From positions 122,648 to 186,647 of the forward strand of contig JADKBC010000007.1 of the NCBI GenBank assembly GCA_016715205.1: DNA of 64,000 nt, written 5' to 3'. Below, one piece after another: positions 16,296-25,165 of the stretch. The notes under the pieces were generated by a model. The model was not told the origin of the DNA. It saw only the letters and a list, made by a program, of their open reading frames with translations, and did no database searches. The stretch comes from Holophaga sp. (GTDB taxonomy: Bacteria > Acidobacteriota > Holophagae > Holophagales > Holophagaceae). How positions within the stretch are numbered: the first letter of the stretch is position 1; every line of letters starts with the position of its first letter. The position numbers and the translations under genes are program-made.

Positions 16296-19200
16296 CAAGG
16301 CTCCAGGATTTCCGGACGGGTGTGCTTCATCTTATCGGCGAGCCAGCACCAAACCCGCAAAGCTTCGGTGGTGGACCAGGCCTGGGCATCGCAGCCCCGG
16401 GGTGTGTGTGGGGCGTCACCGTCCAGAATCTCTGGCAAGTGCCCGATGCATCCTTCGTGCAACAAACGCTCCGTCGAACCAAGGTAGGCCCTGGCCGCCG
16501 CAAGCACGGCAGGCTCGCAGTCATAGGCTCGGGCGAGGGCTTCACAGAACACCGGCAGCATCCAATTCCATGCCGTGCCGTTGTGATAGGCCGGTTTCCG
16601 GCGGGTGTCCTCGTCGCCTTCGTAATGTCCGAAATAAGGCTGTCGGGGATCGTTCAGGGGATGGCCGTTGGCGGCGCGGATGGGCAGGGGTTCTTTCACG
16701 GGCAGTGGCGCCAGGCTGCGCAGGGCACCGGGTACCAGCAGGTGCCGTGTGCAGGCCTCCACCGTGCGACGCGCGCGTTCGCCAGGGAACAGGCCAAGGC
16801 TGATCGCGAACAACTGGTTGGGGCGCAGATGCCCATCGGGCGTGGCTTGGGTTGCAGGGCAGTCCTGCGGTGCCAGAAGGGTGTCGTGGCAGCACCCCAG
16901 GTGCTCGCACCAGAAAAGCTCCAGGCTGGTTTCAGCCAGGGTTGCAAGGGCCGCCCAGGCCGCGTGCGGCTCTAGGTGCGCCAATTGTTTCAGCAGGCGG
17001 ATCCACAGGGCCTGGATTTCGATGGGATAGCCCTCGCGCGGCGTTCCAGCCGGGTAGTTGGTATCCATCCAGGTGAAATGGGAAGGGCTCCACACGAGAC
17101 CCGAAGCCATATCCACCCGGATGCCGTTGGATGTCCCCGCCAAGTACCCGGAGGCAATGGAAGCCAGCACCTGGTGGAGGGTGCGCCCGTCCGCCTCGCT
17201 GGCATAGAATTCCGGGCCAAAGAGGGCGGCCGCCTCTTCGCAGGCAAGGCCAAACCAGAGCGGCGCATCGGAAGTGTCCCGGTTGGCGGTGGAGTCCGCG
17301 GAAAGCATGTTCGGCAACGTTCCGCGGTCTTCCAGGGGTGCAAAGGTCAGCAGGATATTCCGCACCTCTGCGTGGAAGCCCCCGGCCAGCAACCCTCGGC
17401 AGGCAATGAGCGTGTCTCGACCCCAGTCGAGGAACCATGGATAGCCTGCGATCACCGTGGCACCATGGCCCCGCCGGGCCAGGAATTCCGAGGCCGATTG
17501 ACGCAGGCGACGCTCGAAGGAATCTGTGTCCACGGGGGCGGTTCGCATCGAGTGGAGGGGCTCGGGTGGATCAGTTGGATCCCCACACAGGATCAACTCA
17601 GGGCAATCCGCGGGGGAAAGGGGAATTTCAAACCAACCAGGGCTCCAGGCATCGCCGTGATCGCTCATGCCCCGGGTGGATTCGATGGTGTGGTGCAGGC
17701 CGAGGCACCATTCGGGTTCCAGGTGGAAAGCCCCGGTGGTGGCCCAGGCGCGCAGGGCGCGATCAGCGGCCGGGGCGAACTCGAATCCGGAACGACCTGC
17801 CAAGGGTTGGGTGTGCTGCCGGAAATGGGCTTCGGATTCCGTGGAAGCAAGGGTTTCCTGATGGTAGCCCCGGTCTTCCAGGTCCAGGCGCAGGGTCAGG
17901 GTGGTCTGGCAATGGGCCGGGAGCCCTGGCATTCGCTGGAATTGGAAAAGGGTGCTGTTCCGCCCAGGCAGCATCTCTGCCCTGAGTTGGATTTCAACGG
18001 TGCGACCATCCCCGGCATTGGCTTTGAACACCCAACACGCCAAAGGGCCAGGTTCGAAACGCACCAGGTTGCGGCCATCCAGGGCCGTCAGAAAGCCATC
18101 GGCATTCACCCAAGCCCGCAATCGTTTCACCAGCACATGGCGATCGCAGGGGGCATCGGGATGGAGGTTCAGGCCCAATACGCAATCGTATTTGGATTCA
18201 ACGTGGCCGAGATGGGCGTGGATCCGCGCCATGCCGCCGCGCCCATTGGTGAGCAGGGCCAGCCCGACGGGGGCGCCGGCTTCAAAGATGGCGTGGGACG
18301 GCAGAAGTCGCAGGGCACCCGTGGCACGGCGTCCATGTTCGGTGAACCGGTCCACCAGAAGCTCCGCATCCACGGAGTGTGGCCCCGAGTTGCTCAATTC
18401 TGAGGGGAAGATGGCCGCCATATGGCCACCTTCCCAGGGCACCGACCGCAAATGCAGGGGGCGATGACCCGGGCGATTGAGGGTGATTTCAAAGGGCGCG
18501 GGATCCTCCACCAGCAGCCAGTGCTGGGGTGGGATCAGGACCACGCGGGTCAGATCCGGGGCAGTCCAGCGCACGACCGGCGCGTAGGCATCGCGTGTGG
18601 CGGCCTCCCGGATGGCCTGAAGAAGATCCACTTTCACCGCAGCGGCCTGCAGTCGCGGCAATGCCGCCAAAAACTGGCAGGGATCCTGAGCCGCGAATTG
18701 GGCCAGTTCCTGCCAGGGGCAAGGGCTCAAGTCTTCAGCGGGGTGGATCTGGGTGAGGTGCCGATAGGCCCAGGCCGCCTGGGCGCGGCGCTGCCGGTAG
18801 GCTTCCCCATGGAGCCCCACGGGAACGGCAGTGGGCGCCAGACAATGGCTGGCGCCTGGCCCCAGGTGAATGGTCATGAGATCGGGCGCTGTCCGGTGAA
18901 CGGTGGGCAGTTCCTGGTGAAGGAGATCCTGCGGCTCCTCGCCCAAGGCTTCCCACAGGGCTTCTTCCAGTTCGAAGGTTCGTGGCGACTCCGTATCCAG
19001 ATTTACCAGCACCAGGCAATGGTCCAAACCTTCGGCCGAACAACGCTGGAGGGCCAACACCCAGGCATCCTCTGCGCTCAGGCGACGAGCCACGGCACCA
19101 TCGAAAAAGCAGGGATGGTTCTGCAATAGTCCATTGAGGCAGGCCAATTCGGGCATCAGGTTGGGCTCGGCATTCCAGGCCAAGCCCCGGGACTGGTGGA

Positions 19201-20590
19201 CATCGATCTTTTCCGTGGCCAACCATTCCACACCAGCCGTGAAGGCAAAGGCACCACAGGTGCTGGTCAAGGCAGAAAGGCGGTTCCGCAGCAGCGACCA
19301 GGCCACGCCGCGCTTGGCAAGCCGCTCGTTGTCGTGGGTTTCGCTGTAGTGCACCAGCGGACCCACCCGCTCCGCTTGGCGCAGGGTGTGATCCAGATAG
19401 CCGGAAACATCACGTGGGCTGTAGTTCTGGAACAACTCTGAATAAGCCCACTGCATGCCACCTTCCGTGAGGAGGGCCTCAGTGGCCTCCCAGGCGCCGC
19501 CCAGGCCTTCCAGCAAAAACACGGTGTTGGGGAATTCGGTTCGCACCCGGGCGATGAGGTACTGCCAGGCTGGTACCGGCACCATGTAGCCGGCATCGCA
19601 GCGGAAGCCGTCCACGCCCCGGCGACACCAGGTGAGCAGGGCCTTGGCAGTGGCTTCCCACAGCTCGGGGTAACGGTTGTCCAATTCCACCAGATCGCCC
19701 CAGGTCACGCCCCAGGCGCCAGGGCTGTGGAAGGTGCCGTCGGCATTGCGTTTGAACCACTCGGGTCGCTCCTGCATCAGTCGAGAGCCCCAGCCCGTAT
19801 GGTTGATCACGATGTCCAGAAACACCTGGGCGCCCCGCAGGTGGGTGGCATAGGCCAACTCGCGAAACTGGTCCTCGGCGGTGCTGCGGCGATCAAATTC
19901 GACCAGAGCTGGATCAATCCCTGCGAGATCCAGCTGGGCGTAAGGACTGCCAAAGCGGCCCATGCGCGCGTAGGTGGTGGGTGTAGGTCCCAAGGGCAGC
20001 AGATGCAGGATGCGGCAGCCAAGGGCTTCAACGATGTGAGGCACACAGGCGGTCAGGTCGCGCAGTTTCCCAGAAGGTGGCACCACCGCGTAGCCACGCT
20101 CATCCAGGTCACGCATCTGCTCTTCCACCGAGGGATTTCGGGTGAAGGCCAAGCCTCGGGTACCGCCGAACATGCGGGGAAATGCGCAATAGATCGTGTT
20201 GCCCGTGCGGAGATGGTTGGGATGCACGGAAATGCCCGTGTCCTCCCCATCGGGCCAGTGCTGTCGGCCTTCGGGATCCACACAGTAGGCTTTGCCACGA
20301 AAATAGCCCACTTCGCAAAGGGGCAGGTCCAGCTCCCAGCCGCCTGCCACGGGGTTCATGGGAATGTCTCGCCAGGACGCGCCGGCAAAGGTGCCTGCAG
20401 CGGCGGAGCGCCCGCCCGCAAGGGCGATCACTTCCAACCGGACGCGTTCCGCGCGGGTGAGGTTGGTGCGCAGCAGTGCCCGCCAGCCGGATTCGGTGGG
20501 CGCAGGATGCTGCAGGTGGAAGCGGCATCGGTCCCCTTCGTATCGAACGACGCGGCTTCCGGGGGCGGGGGTCATGGCAGGACGATGCAT
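16295..20590 (-). CDS. Fused GH13-GH133 glycogen debranching enzyme
   Basis: A 1431-residue two-part enzyme. The N-terminal half is a GH13 barrel with all three catalytic acids: Asp in GVDGFRCDAGY (near 330), Glu in VFLLEGLGG (near 357) and Asp in YSETHDNER (near 418). The C-terminal third is an amylo-alpha-1,6-glucosidase (GH133, GDE_C) with YPWFLDWGRDTLIACRG (near 1055), WMDTNYP (near 1176), PIEIQALW and HNGTAWNWM (near 1337). This order matches the eukaryotic bifunctional debranching enzyme (4-alpha-glucanotransferase plus amylo-1,6-glucosidase), which is the inferred activity. About 500 residues of beta-rich linker separate the halves. It heads the operon with glgB and glgP. The ribosome site at the ATG (20590) is weak. 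Confidence 0.88.
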   Translation of the reverse strand: MHRPAMTPAPGSRVVRYEGDRCRFHLQHPAPTESGWRALLRTNLTRAERVRLEVIALAGGRSAAAGTFAGASWRDIPMNPVAGGWELDLPLCEVGYFRGKAYCVDPEGRQHWPDGEDTGISVHPNHLRTGNTIYCAFPRMFGGTRGLAFTRNPSVEEQMRDLDERGYAVVPPSGKLRDLTACVPHIVEALGCRILHLLPLGPTPTTYARMGRFGSPYAQLDLAGIDPALVEFDRRSTAEDQFRELAYATHLRGAQVFLDIVINHTGWGSRLMQERPEWFKRNADGTFHSPGAWGVTWGDLVELDNRYPELWEATAKALLTWCRRGVDGFRCDAGYMVPVPAWQYLIARVRTEFPNTVFLLEGLGGAWEATEALLTEGGMQWAYSELFQNYSPRDVSGYLDHTLRQAERVGPLVHYSETHDNERLAKRGVAWSLLRNRLSALTSTCGAFAFTAGVEWLATEKIDVHQSRGLAWNAEPNLMPELACLNGLLQNHPCFFDGAVARRLSAEDAWVLALQRCSAEGLDHCLVLVNLDTESPRTFELEEALWEALGEEPQDLLHQELPTVHRTAPDLMTIHLGPGASHCLAPTAVPVGLHGEAYRQRRAQAAWAYRHLTQIHPAEDLSPCPWQELAQFAAQDPCQFLAALPRLQAAAVKVDLLQAIREAATRDAYAPVVRWTAPDLTRVVLIPPQHWLLVEDPAPFEITLNRPGHRPLHLRSVPWEGGHMAAIFPSELSNSGPHSVDAELLVDRFTEHGRRATGALRLLPSHAIFEAGAPVGLALLTNGRGGMARIHAHLGHVESKYDCVLGLNLHPDAPCDRHVLVKRLRAWVNADGFLTALDGRNLVRFEPGPLACWVFKANAGDGRTVEIQLRAEMLPGRNSTLFQFQRMPGLPAHCQTTLTLRLDLEDRGYHQETLASTESEAHFRQHTQPLAGRSGFEFAPAADRALRAWATTGAFHLEPEWCLGLHHTIESTRGMSDHGDAWSPGWFEIPLSPADCPELILCGDPTDPPEPLHSMRTAPVDTDSFERRLRQSASEFLARRGHGATVIAGYPWFLDWGRDTLIACRGLLAGGFHAEVRNILLTFAPLEDRGTLPNMLSADSTANRDTSDAPLWFGLACEEAAALFGPEFYASEADGRTLHQVLASIASGYLAGTSNGIRVDMASGLVWSPSHFTWMDTNYPAGTPREGYPIEIQALWIRLLKQLAHLEPHAAWAALATLAETSLELFWCEHLGCCHDTLLAPQDCPATQATPDGHLRPNQLFAISLGLFPGERARRTVEACTRHLLVPGALRSLAPLPVKEPLPIRAANGHPLNDPRQPYFGHYEGDEDTRRKPAYHNGTAWNWMLPVFCEALARAYDCEPAVLAAARAYLGSTERLLHEGCIGHLPEILDGDAPHTPRGCDAQAWSTTEALRVWCWLADKMKHTRPEILEP

Positions 20591-20686
20591 GGCGATCCAA
20601 GAACAGGGTGCCTAATTCTTTCGGCGAGAACAGACCCCAGTATGAATGCCAGAGGTTCAAGTCGGTTGTGTCTGGATTGTGAAAGA

Positions 20687-22480
20687 ATGAAACCATGGCG
20701 GATCCTTCAAATTCCTTTTTCCAGAGTGACCAGGTGGATCAGCAGCCCATGCGCCATACGCTGCTTTTTCCGCCTGGTGGGCTACCTCAAGCCCTACTGG
20801 GGTTCCCTGATCATTCTGCTGGTGCTCATGGCCGCCGGCGCGGCCCTGGAAGTGATGCCCAGTGAATTCACGCTACGGCTGATTGATCACCACCTGGCCA
20901 AGGGCACTTTGGCGGGGTCTGGCCCTCTGATTGCAGCCTTCTTCGGTTTTCTGGCGCTGGCCTTTTGTGTCCATATCACCCGCTATGTGCTGCTGGGCTG
21001 GGTGGGGCAGATGGCCATGCTGGATCTGCGGATGCAGTTGTTCACGCACCTCATGCGCCGCAGCACCCATTTCTTCCACCGCAATCCTGTGGGTCGCCTG
21101 ATGACCCGCGTGATCAGTGACGTGCAGAACCTTAATGAAATGTTTTCCTCGGGCTTCGTGGCCATCGTTGGAGATGCCCTTTCGCTGTTGGCGATCATGA
21201 TTTGGATGTTCAGCAAACATGCGGGGTTGGCCGCGGTAGCCCTGGGCATTATGCCGTTTCTCCTGATTGCCACTGAAATCTTCCGCCGGCATGCGGGCGA
21301 CGCCTTCCGGGAAACCCAGGGGCGCTACGCCGCCATCCAGGCGTATCTGCAGGAACAACTTTCCGGCATGAGCCTGGTGCAGCTCAATGATCAGGAGGCC
21401 CGCAGTCGTTTTGCCTTCATGGGCCTGAACCAGAAATACCTTTCCGCGTTCATTCGGACGATTTTTGCGTATGCCGTCTTTTTTCCGGTGGTGGAGTTCA
21501 TCACCAGTGCCACCCTGGCGGCGCTGATCTTCTACGCGGGGTTCAAGCTGCAGAGTGGGGCGTTGACCCTCGGGTTGCTACTGGCGTTCATCCAGCAATC
21601 CGGGCGCTTTTTCCGCCCCATTCGGGAACTGGCTGAACGCTACAACGTGATGCAGACGGCCATGGCTTCCAGCGAGCGCATCTTCCGCCTCCTGGATAAC
21701 CGGGACGAGATCGCGGAGATTCCGGCTGCAAAGCCCGCAGTGTTCCAGCAGGAGATCCGGTTTGAAGACGTGAGTTTTGCGTATGAGGACAAAGGCCGTC
21801 AGGTGGTGCAATCCCTTTCCGGCGTGATCGAGAAGGGGCGGCGCGTGGCGGTGGTTGGGCACACGGGCGCGGGGAAGAGCACCCTCATCAATCTGCTGAT
21901 GCGCTTCTACGATGTGAACCAGGGGCGGATTCTCGTGGATGGTTTGGATCTGCGAGAACTGCGGCTGAAGGAATTGCGCGGCTTGTTCGGGTTGGTGCTT
22001 CAGGATGTCTTCATTTTCTCAGGCAGCCTGGAGGACAACATCCTTCTCGGCCGACCCAAGGACACGCGACGCTTGGGCCTAGTGCTGGAGCAAAGCCAGC
22101 TGGATGACATGGTCGCGCGCCTCCCTGAGGGGTTGGCAACCCAAGTGGGTGAGCGGGGCCAAAAACTCTCCGCCGGTGAACGCCAGCTTCTGGCCTTTGC
22201 GCGCATGCTCTACGAAGAACCGGCCATCCTGTTGCTGGATGAGGCCACCGCTAACATCGATAGCGAAACGGAACACAAGATCCAGACCGTGATCGAGCGG
22301 GTGAGCCATCGCTTGACCACCTTCACCATCGCCCACCGCCTCAGTACCATCAAGGACGCCGACGAAATCTGGGTGATGGATCAGGGACGCCTGATCGAGC
22401 GCGGCACCCACGATCAACTGGTGGCTGAAGAAGGTCATTACGCGAAGTTGGTGAGGCTCCAGTTCGAGGGCCAGGCATGA
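20687..22480 (+). CDS. MsbA/MdlB-type ABC exporter (fused membrane and ATPase domains; N-terminus possibly frameshifted)
   Basis: A 597-residue half-size exporter. A six-helix type IV transmembrane domain (about 35-310) precedes the ATPase domain (about 345-590) with Walker A VGHTGAGKST, signature LSAGERQ (instead of LSGGQ), Walker B ILLLDEATANID and the switch histidine in IAHRLSTI. Such exporters move lipids, drugs or peptides; the substrate here is not evident. The intact frame opens at 20687 with an odd, unconvincing N-terminus. An ATG at 20695 in another frame opens a hydrophilic leader (MADPSNSFFQ...) that would join the transporter if one T were missing from the T5 run at 20765-20769. 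The stop overlaps the next start by four bases (ATGA). Confidence 0.85.
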   Translation: MKPWRILQIPFSRVTRWISSPCAIRCFFRLVGYLKPYWGSLIILLVLMAAGAALEVMPSEFTLRLIDHHLAKGTLAGSGPLIAAFFGFLALAFCVHITRYVLLGWVGQMAMLDLRMQLFTHLMRRSTHFFHRNPVGRLMTRVISDVQNLNEMFSSGFVAIVGDALSLLAIMIWMFSKHAGLAAVALGIMPFLLIATEIFRRHAGDAFRETQGRYAAIQAYLQEQLSGMSLVQLNDQEARSRFAFMGLNQKYLSAFIRTIFAYAVFFPVVEFITSATLAALIFYAGFKLQSGALTLGLLLAFIQQSGRFFRPIRELAERYNVMQTAMASSERIFRLLDNRDEIAEIPAAKPAVFQQEIRFEDVSFAYEDKGRQVVQSLSGVIEKGRRVAVVGHTGAGKSTLINLLMRFYDVNQGRILVDGLDLRELRLKELRGLFGLVLQDVFIFSGSLEDNILLGRPKDTRRLGLVLEQSQLDDMVARLPEGLATQVGERGQKLSAGERQLLAFARMLYEEPAILLLDEATANIDSETEHKIQTVIERVSHRLTTFTIAHRLSTIKDADEIWVMDQGRLIERGTHDQLVAEEGHYAKLVRLQFEGQA

Positions 22481-23634
22481 TCGCGGATTTCTTGAACCTA
22501 CCTCCGCTTTACCCGATCACGGATGCCACGCGCCCAGAATCCCTGGCGGACCAAGTGCGTGCCCTGGGCCAAGCCGGGTTCCCACTGGTGCAGTTCCGGG
22601 GCAAGCCCTTGGACCCCAAGGCACAGTGGGAGCAATTGCGGCAAGCGCTGACAGAAGCTGCCGCCAACGGGGGGTGGCCGCAGATCTGCGTGAATGACCG
22701 GGCTGACTTGGCCCTGCTGGCCGCCCAGGAAGGATTGCCGCCCTGGGGGTTGCACCTGGGGCAGGGGGACTTGCCGCCCGCGGAGGCTCTGCGCTTGCCG
22801 GGGCTGAGCTCGCTGCATGTGGGAGCTTCCACCCACAGCCTTGAAGAATGGGCTTCCGTGGATTCGAATTGCGACCATGCGGGGGTCGGACCATTCCGGG
22901 CCACCACCACCAAGGGGGATCATGCGGTGCCCATCGGCCTGCATGGACTTCACACCGGATGTTTGATGCTGCGGAGTCAAGGCCTTGCCCCAGTCGCCAT
23001 TGGCGGGCTCACCGAGGATGATCTGCAGGCTTGCTATGAAGCTGGGGCGGAGAGTTTGGCCATGGTGGGCGGCATCGCCCGTAGTGAAGCACCGCGCGAA
23101 CTTCTCTGGCGTGCCCAGCTCAGCCGCTGGCAGGCCCAACCGCTTCAATTCCGGGGAGGCGGCTTGATGTTGGTGGGAGGGAGCGGCTGCGGGAAATCCG
23201 CCCTCGGCAGGGCCTTGGGTCAGCGGACCGGGCTGCCTGTGGTGGATTTGGATGCGGCGGTGGAATCGGCCGCAGGCAAGCCCATTGCGCAAATTTTTGC
23301 GGAGGCAAGCGAAGCGGTCTTCCGCGACATGGAAGTGAGGGCCCTGCGCGGTGCCTTGGCAAGTCCCTGCATTCTGGCCCTTGGGGGCGGCGCTTGGGCA
23401 AGCGGGGATATCCGCAAACTTGCGCAGGATTCGGATTTCCAGGTGCTGTGGATCAATGAAAATCCAGCCACCGCGTGGGATCGGATCGCACACGACCCCG
23501 CCCGGCCCCTGGCCAAGAATCGCGCAGACTTCATGGCGCGTTGGCGTCACCGGATGGTCCACTGGGATGGCTTGCCAATGATCCTACCCCTGGGGCGCAG
23601 TCCCGAACGGCTTGCCGAGGCCATGGGTGCCTGA
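22477..23634 (+). CDS. Fusion of thiamine-phosphate synthase (ThiE) and shikimate kinase (AroK)
   Basis: A 385-residue bifunctional protein. Residues about 8-210 are a ThiE-like barrel: VQFRGKPLD, ICVNDRADLAL, GLHLGQGDLP, GASTHS, HAGVGPFRATTTK and APVAIGGL match the pyrophosphate- and HMP-binding segments. Residues about 225-383 are a shikimate kinase: P-loop GGSGCGKS (234-241), shikimate-binding DLDAAVE, VFRDMEVRAL, LALGGGAW and the lid RPLAKNR. Both halves keep their key residues, so both activities are plausible: joining HMP-PP and thiazole phosphate, and phosphorylating shikimate. The start overlaps the ABC exporter stop by ATGA. No other thiamine or aromatic pathway gene adjoins it and no TPP riboswitch is seen. 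Confidence 0.82.
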   Translation: MIADFLNLPPLYPITDATRPESLADQVRALGQAGFPLVQFRGKPLDPKAQWEQLRQALTEAAANGGWPQICVNDRADLALLAAQEGLPPWGLHLGQGDLPPAEALRLPGLSSLHVGASTHSLEEWASVDSNCDHAGVGPFRATTTKGDHAVPIGLHGLHTGCLMLRSQGLAPVAIGGLTEDDLQACYEAGAESLAMVGGIARSEAPRELLWRAQLSRWQAQPLQFRGGGLMLVGGSGCGKSALGRALGQRTGLPVVDLDAAVESAAGKPIAQIFAEASEAVFRDMEVRALRGALASPCILALGGGAWASGDIRKLAQDSDFQVLWINENPATAWDRIAHDPARPLAKNRADFMARWRHRMVHWDGLPMILPLGRSPERLAEAMGA

Positions 23635-23700
23635 AGAATATTTCCAATTCCGCAGGCTTGGGTTGGAATGGGATCGTGCGACACTCTATCAAATTCACCT

Positions 23701-24441
23701 ATGGACCTAATACTCTCCGACATTCACGCAAATCTCCATGCTCTGCGCGTGGTACTGCGCTATGCCAAGCGCCGCGCCATTGCCCGCTTTGTTTTCCTGG
23801 GGGATCTGGTGGGCTACGGCGCCCAGCCCAACCAGGTGCTGGATCGCATCCAGGAATTGAAACCCCGGATCATTGTGCGAGGGAATCATGACCGGGCCTG
23901 TGCCCTGGAAGGCGAGGATCTGAGTTTCAGCCCTCCGGCCCGGATGGCGGCCCTCTGGACCCGGGATCGCCTGACCCGCGAACACCTGCGCTTCCTCCAG
24001 GAGGTTCCTTCGGGCCTCTTGTCGGTGGAGGGGGACTATCAGATCACCCATGGTTCACCCATTGATGAAGATGCCTACCTTCTGCATCCGCGGGAGGCAC
24101 TGCGCGCTTTCGATACTTTCACCAGTGATCTCTGCTTCTTTGGCCACACGCATCTGCCAGGAGGTTTCGAACTGGATGAAGTGCGAGGCACCATGGGCTG
24201 GATTCAATTGGAGGCGGGGACCTGGTTCCAATTGCGTCCGGGTTGCCGTTATTTGATCAATCCAGGTTCCGTGGGGCAGCCCCGAGATCGGGATGCTCGG
24301 CTTAGTTTTGTCACCTACGATCCGGCACGCCGTCGGGTGAAGTTGCACCGGATGCCATACGACCATGTGGGCGCGGCCAGGACCATCCGAGCTGCGGGGC
24401 TGCATCCCCATCTTGCCGATCGTTTAGCCCATGGAATCTGA
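23701..24441 (+). CDS. Calcineurin-like metallophosphoesterase
   Basis: A 246-residue protein with the complete dinuclear metal set of the metallophosphoesterase superfamily: SDIHAN (D-x-H), LGDLVGYG (GD), RGNHD (GNHD), ITHGSP and FGHTHLPG (GHTH). It resembles the YfcE/YvnB-like class of small cytosolic phosphodiesterases, whose substrates vary. The ATG at 23701 directly begins the conserved beta strand LILSDIHAN; an earlier in-frame ATG at 23668 would add an unlikely tail. It is 66 bases after the ThiE-AroK gene and 11 bases before the PilZ-like gene, so it may head a short operon with it. Confidence 0.88.
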   Translation: MDLILSDIHANLHALRVVLRYAKRRAIARFVFLGDLVGYGAQPNQVLDRIQELKPRIIVRGNHDRACALEGEDLSFSPPARMAALWTRDRLTREHLRFLQEVPSGLLSVEGDYQITHGSPIDEDAYLLHPREALRAFDTFTSDLCFFGHTHLPGGFELDEVRGTMGWIQLEAGTWFQLRPGCRYLINPGSVGQPRDRDARLSFVTYDPARRRVKLHRMPYDHVGAARTIRAAGLHPHLADRLAHGI

Positions 24442-24452
24442 GAGGAAATAAC

Positions 24453-25163
24453 ATGTCCGAATTTCGAAATCTGAACCAGGACGAATTGCTTGAGCTAGTC
24501 CAGCAGGCCCGAAAAATGAGTGCGCCCGCCAGCATCCGGGCCGTGGGCAGTGTTCGCCTGCTGGGCGATCTGCATATCAGTGGGCTGGAGCCCGGAGTGG
24601 CAGTACATTTGAGCGGCGCCAAGCGCCGGGACCAGGTTCCCCCCAAGGGCACTCCCGTGACAGTTTCCATCCTGCTTGGAGATGAAGTCCTTTCCATCCA
24701 GAGCCGTCTGCTGGAGGCCATCCTCGCCGAAGAATCCGATACTCTTTTCCCGCCTGTGTTGCGGGTGGATTGGCCCTCGTCGCAGGTGGAAGTGCGAATT
24801 CGGGGCGATGTCCGGGTTGCCACGCCGGATCTGCCGCCCCTGAGTGCGACCCTGGAAATCAAGGACCGCACCTACGCGGCCAAGTTGTTGAATCTGACTG
24901 AAACGGGCATGGGCCTTGGCTTGACGGAGCAGGTCATGGTGGATCTGCACACCCAGGTGGAGGTGGAAACGGAACTGCCCGGTGGACTGCGCATCCGCAC
25001 CACCGGGAATGTTCGGCACCTGGAGTGGCTGGACAATGATCCCGTGCCCACGCGGCTGGGCCTGGTGCTGGGCTGTATGACCGACACCACTCGAGAAGCC
25101 TTGCGGCGCTTCATCCAGGCCCGGCGTACCGACCGTTCCGACAAACTGCGCGGCGGGCACTGA
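24453..25163 (+). CDS. PilZ-like protein with YcgR-like N-terminal domain
   Basis: A 236-residue cytosolic protein. The first half (about 20-110) looks like a YcgR-type beta domain with VTVSILLGDEVLSIQSRLLE. The second half (about 115-225) has a PilZ-like barrel with the LNLTETGMGLGL motif (N147 where PilZ domains usually have the D of DxSxxG). I cannot see a clear RxxxR c-di-GMP arginine pair before it, so binding is doubtful. The ATG follows GAGGAAAT. The gene ends three bases before arnD, implying cotranscription. Confidence 0.65.
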   Translation: MSEFRNLNQDELLELVQQARKMSAPASIRAVGSVRLLGDLHISGLEPGVAVHLSGAKRRDQVPPKGTPVTVSILLGDEVLSIQSRLLEAILAEESDTLFPPVLRVDWPSSQVEVRIRGDVRVATPDLPPLSATLEIKDRTYAAKLLNLTETGMGLGLTEQVMVDLHTQVEVETELPGGLRIRTTGNVRHLEWLDNDPVPTRLGLVLGCMTDTTREALRRFIQARRTDRSDKLRGGH

Positions 25164-25165
25164 TC

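Noticed and set aside
19727..20686. A long plus-strand extension upstream of the ABC exporter
   Set aside because: It lies antisense to the debranching enzyme and has no domain; the exporter begins near 20687 or 20695.
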